Of a stretch of 32,587 bases of DNA, positions 32,190 through 32,587 are shown piece by piece. Both the position numbers and the translations under genes were made by a program. The stretch lies in IMG/VR virus record IMGVR_UViG_3300030419_001042, positions 1 through 32,587 of that record; one strand, given 5' to 3'. This DNA is from a virus. Each line of letters starts with the position of its first letter. Within the stretch, counting starts at the first letter, position 1. The notes beneath the pieces are model-generated. The model did not search any database. It was given only the letters and a program-made list of their open reading frames with translations, and had not been told where the DNA came from.

Positions 32190-32587
32190 ATGGGTTATGA
32201 AAATTGCGGTAAGCACCCAAATTCTCTTGCACAGCTTAGGCCAGTTATAGATTCTGATACTGCTCGAGAGATGCAAGCACGTGGCGCAGAGAAACGCCGT
32301 CAGAATAAAGCGCTCCGAGAAGCTATGAGATTATCAGCCTCCGAGTTTAAAAAGATTAGAGATGAAGTTATAACTGAGATGCCTTCTGCTGTTGATATAT
32401 TGAAGGTTCAACTAGCAAAAGCAATACAAGTAGAAGACCAAGAGACTATAGAACGTTTAGCTATAGCACTTGCCGAATATGAGCAACCAAAGTTACAACG
32501 AGTTGATCAGACCAGTTTGTCGTTAGATGCGTCAGAGTTGTCTGAGGATGAATTGCAAAAGAAGATTGCAGAGCTGTCGACCGCAAG
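32190..32587 (+). CDS. Terminase small subunit-like protein (partial, runs off the right edge)
   Basis: 132 complete codons are visible and the frame is open at the edge. The N-terminus has HPNSLAQLRP, followed by a helix with QARGAEKRRQNKALREAMR. The visible C-terminal end reads YEQPKLQRVDQT, then SLDASELSEDELQKKI, a pattern common at the end of phage terminase small subunits. This protein binds the packaging site and recruits the large subunit. ATG 32190 has a clear GGAGG site five bases upstream. Base composition looks somewhat more GC-rich than the leftward operon. Large terminase, portal and capsid genes are expected to follow outside the window. Confidence 0.65.
   Translation, partial: MGYENCGKHPNSLAQLRPVIDSDTAREMQARGAEKRRQNKALREAMRLSASEFKKIRDEVITEMPSAVDILKVQLAKAIQVEDQETIERLAIALAEYEQPKLQRVDQTSLSLDASELSEDELQKKIAELSTA

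Noticed and set aside
1-32587. Lysogeny genes, tRNA genes or attachment sites
   Set aside because: No integrase, repressor or excisionase motif, no cloverleaf-like tRNA and no candidate att repeat was recognised. Short direct repeats could be missed by eye.

Overview
The window is one contiguous piece of a lytic, T7/N4-like podovirus genome. It is AT-rich and tightly packed, with most genes overlapping by a few bases, and its gene content is typical of marine phages. The host is probably a low-GC marine bacterium, perhaps an alphaproteobacterium of the SAR11 type; that is inferred from composition and gene content, and no host marker is present. There is no integrase, repressor, tRNA or CRISPR.

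Layout. Positions 1-21,553 (+ strand) hold late genes: a probable lysis/membrane cassette (18-990), an unknown protein (992-1705), a B12-dependent ribonucleotide reductase (1741-3501), a tail nozzle-like protein, a tail-fibre-like protein with 20-residue repeats, a GNAT-fold protein, and then a 14-kb cassette of five virion/ejection-type proteins. That cassette includes a lysozyme-domain protein, a 1449-aa protein with an N-terminal staphylococcal-nuclease-like domain, and a 1409-aa protein carrying the motifs of single-subunit RNA polymerases. Positions 21,554-21,737 are the convergence point and hold a strong bidirectional terminator. Positions 21,738-32,085 (- strand) are one leftward operon for nucleotide metabolism and replication: small basic protein, DUF1599-like, DUF3846-like, ThyA-family enzyme, MazG, 59-aa protein, PolA, putative nuclease, 37-aa protein, 5'-3' exonuclease, RusA, primase-helicase, dCMP deaminase, T7-like RNA polymerase and an 88-aa protein. 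Positions 32,086-32,189 are the divergent control region. From 32,190 a rightward gene resembling terminase small subunit runs off the edge; terminase large subunit, portal and capsid genes should lie beyond it.

How it may work (inference). The most striking point is that two single-subunit RNA polymerases appear to be present: a 729-aa T7-type enzyme at the distal end of the leftward operon, and a giant enzyme at the end of the virion-protein cassette, which looks like a compact relative of the phage N4 virion RNA polymerase. The injected polymerase, or host RNA polymerase, would read the leftward early operon. That operon makes the T7-like enzyme, which could then read the rightward late genes from a shared motif (TTAAATGTCCCCTAAAAGA-like) found at 1702, 21,550 and 32,154, each in or next to a gene junction on the + strand. 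The ThyA-family enzyme has Asp where thymidylate synthases have the dUMP-selective Asn, which suggests dCMP as substrate and possibly modified cytosine in the phage DNA.
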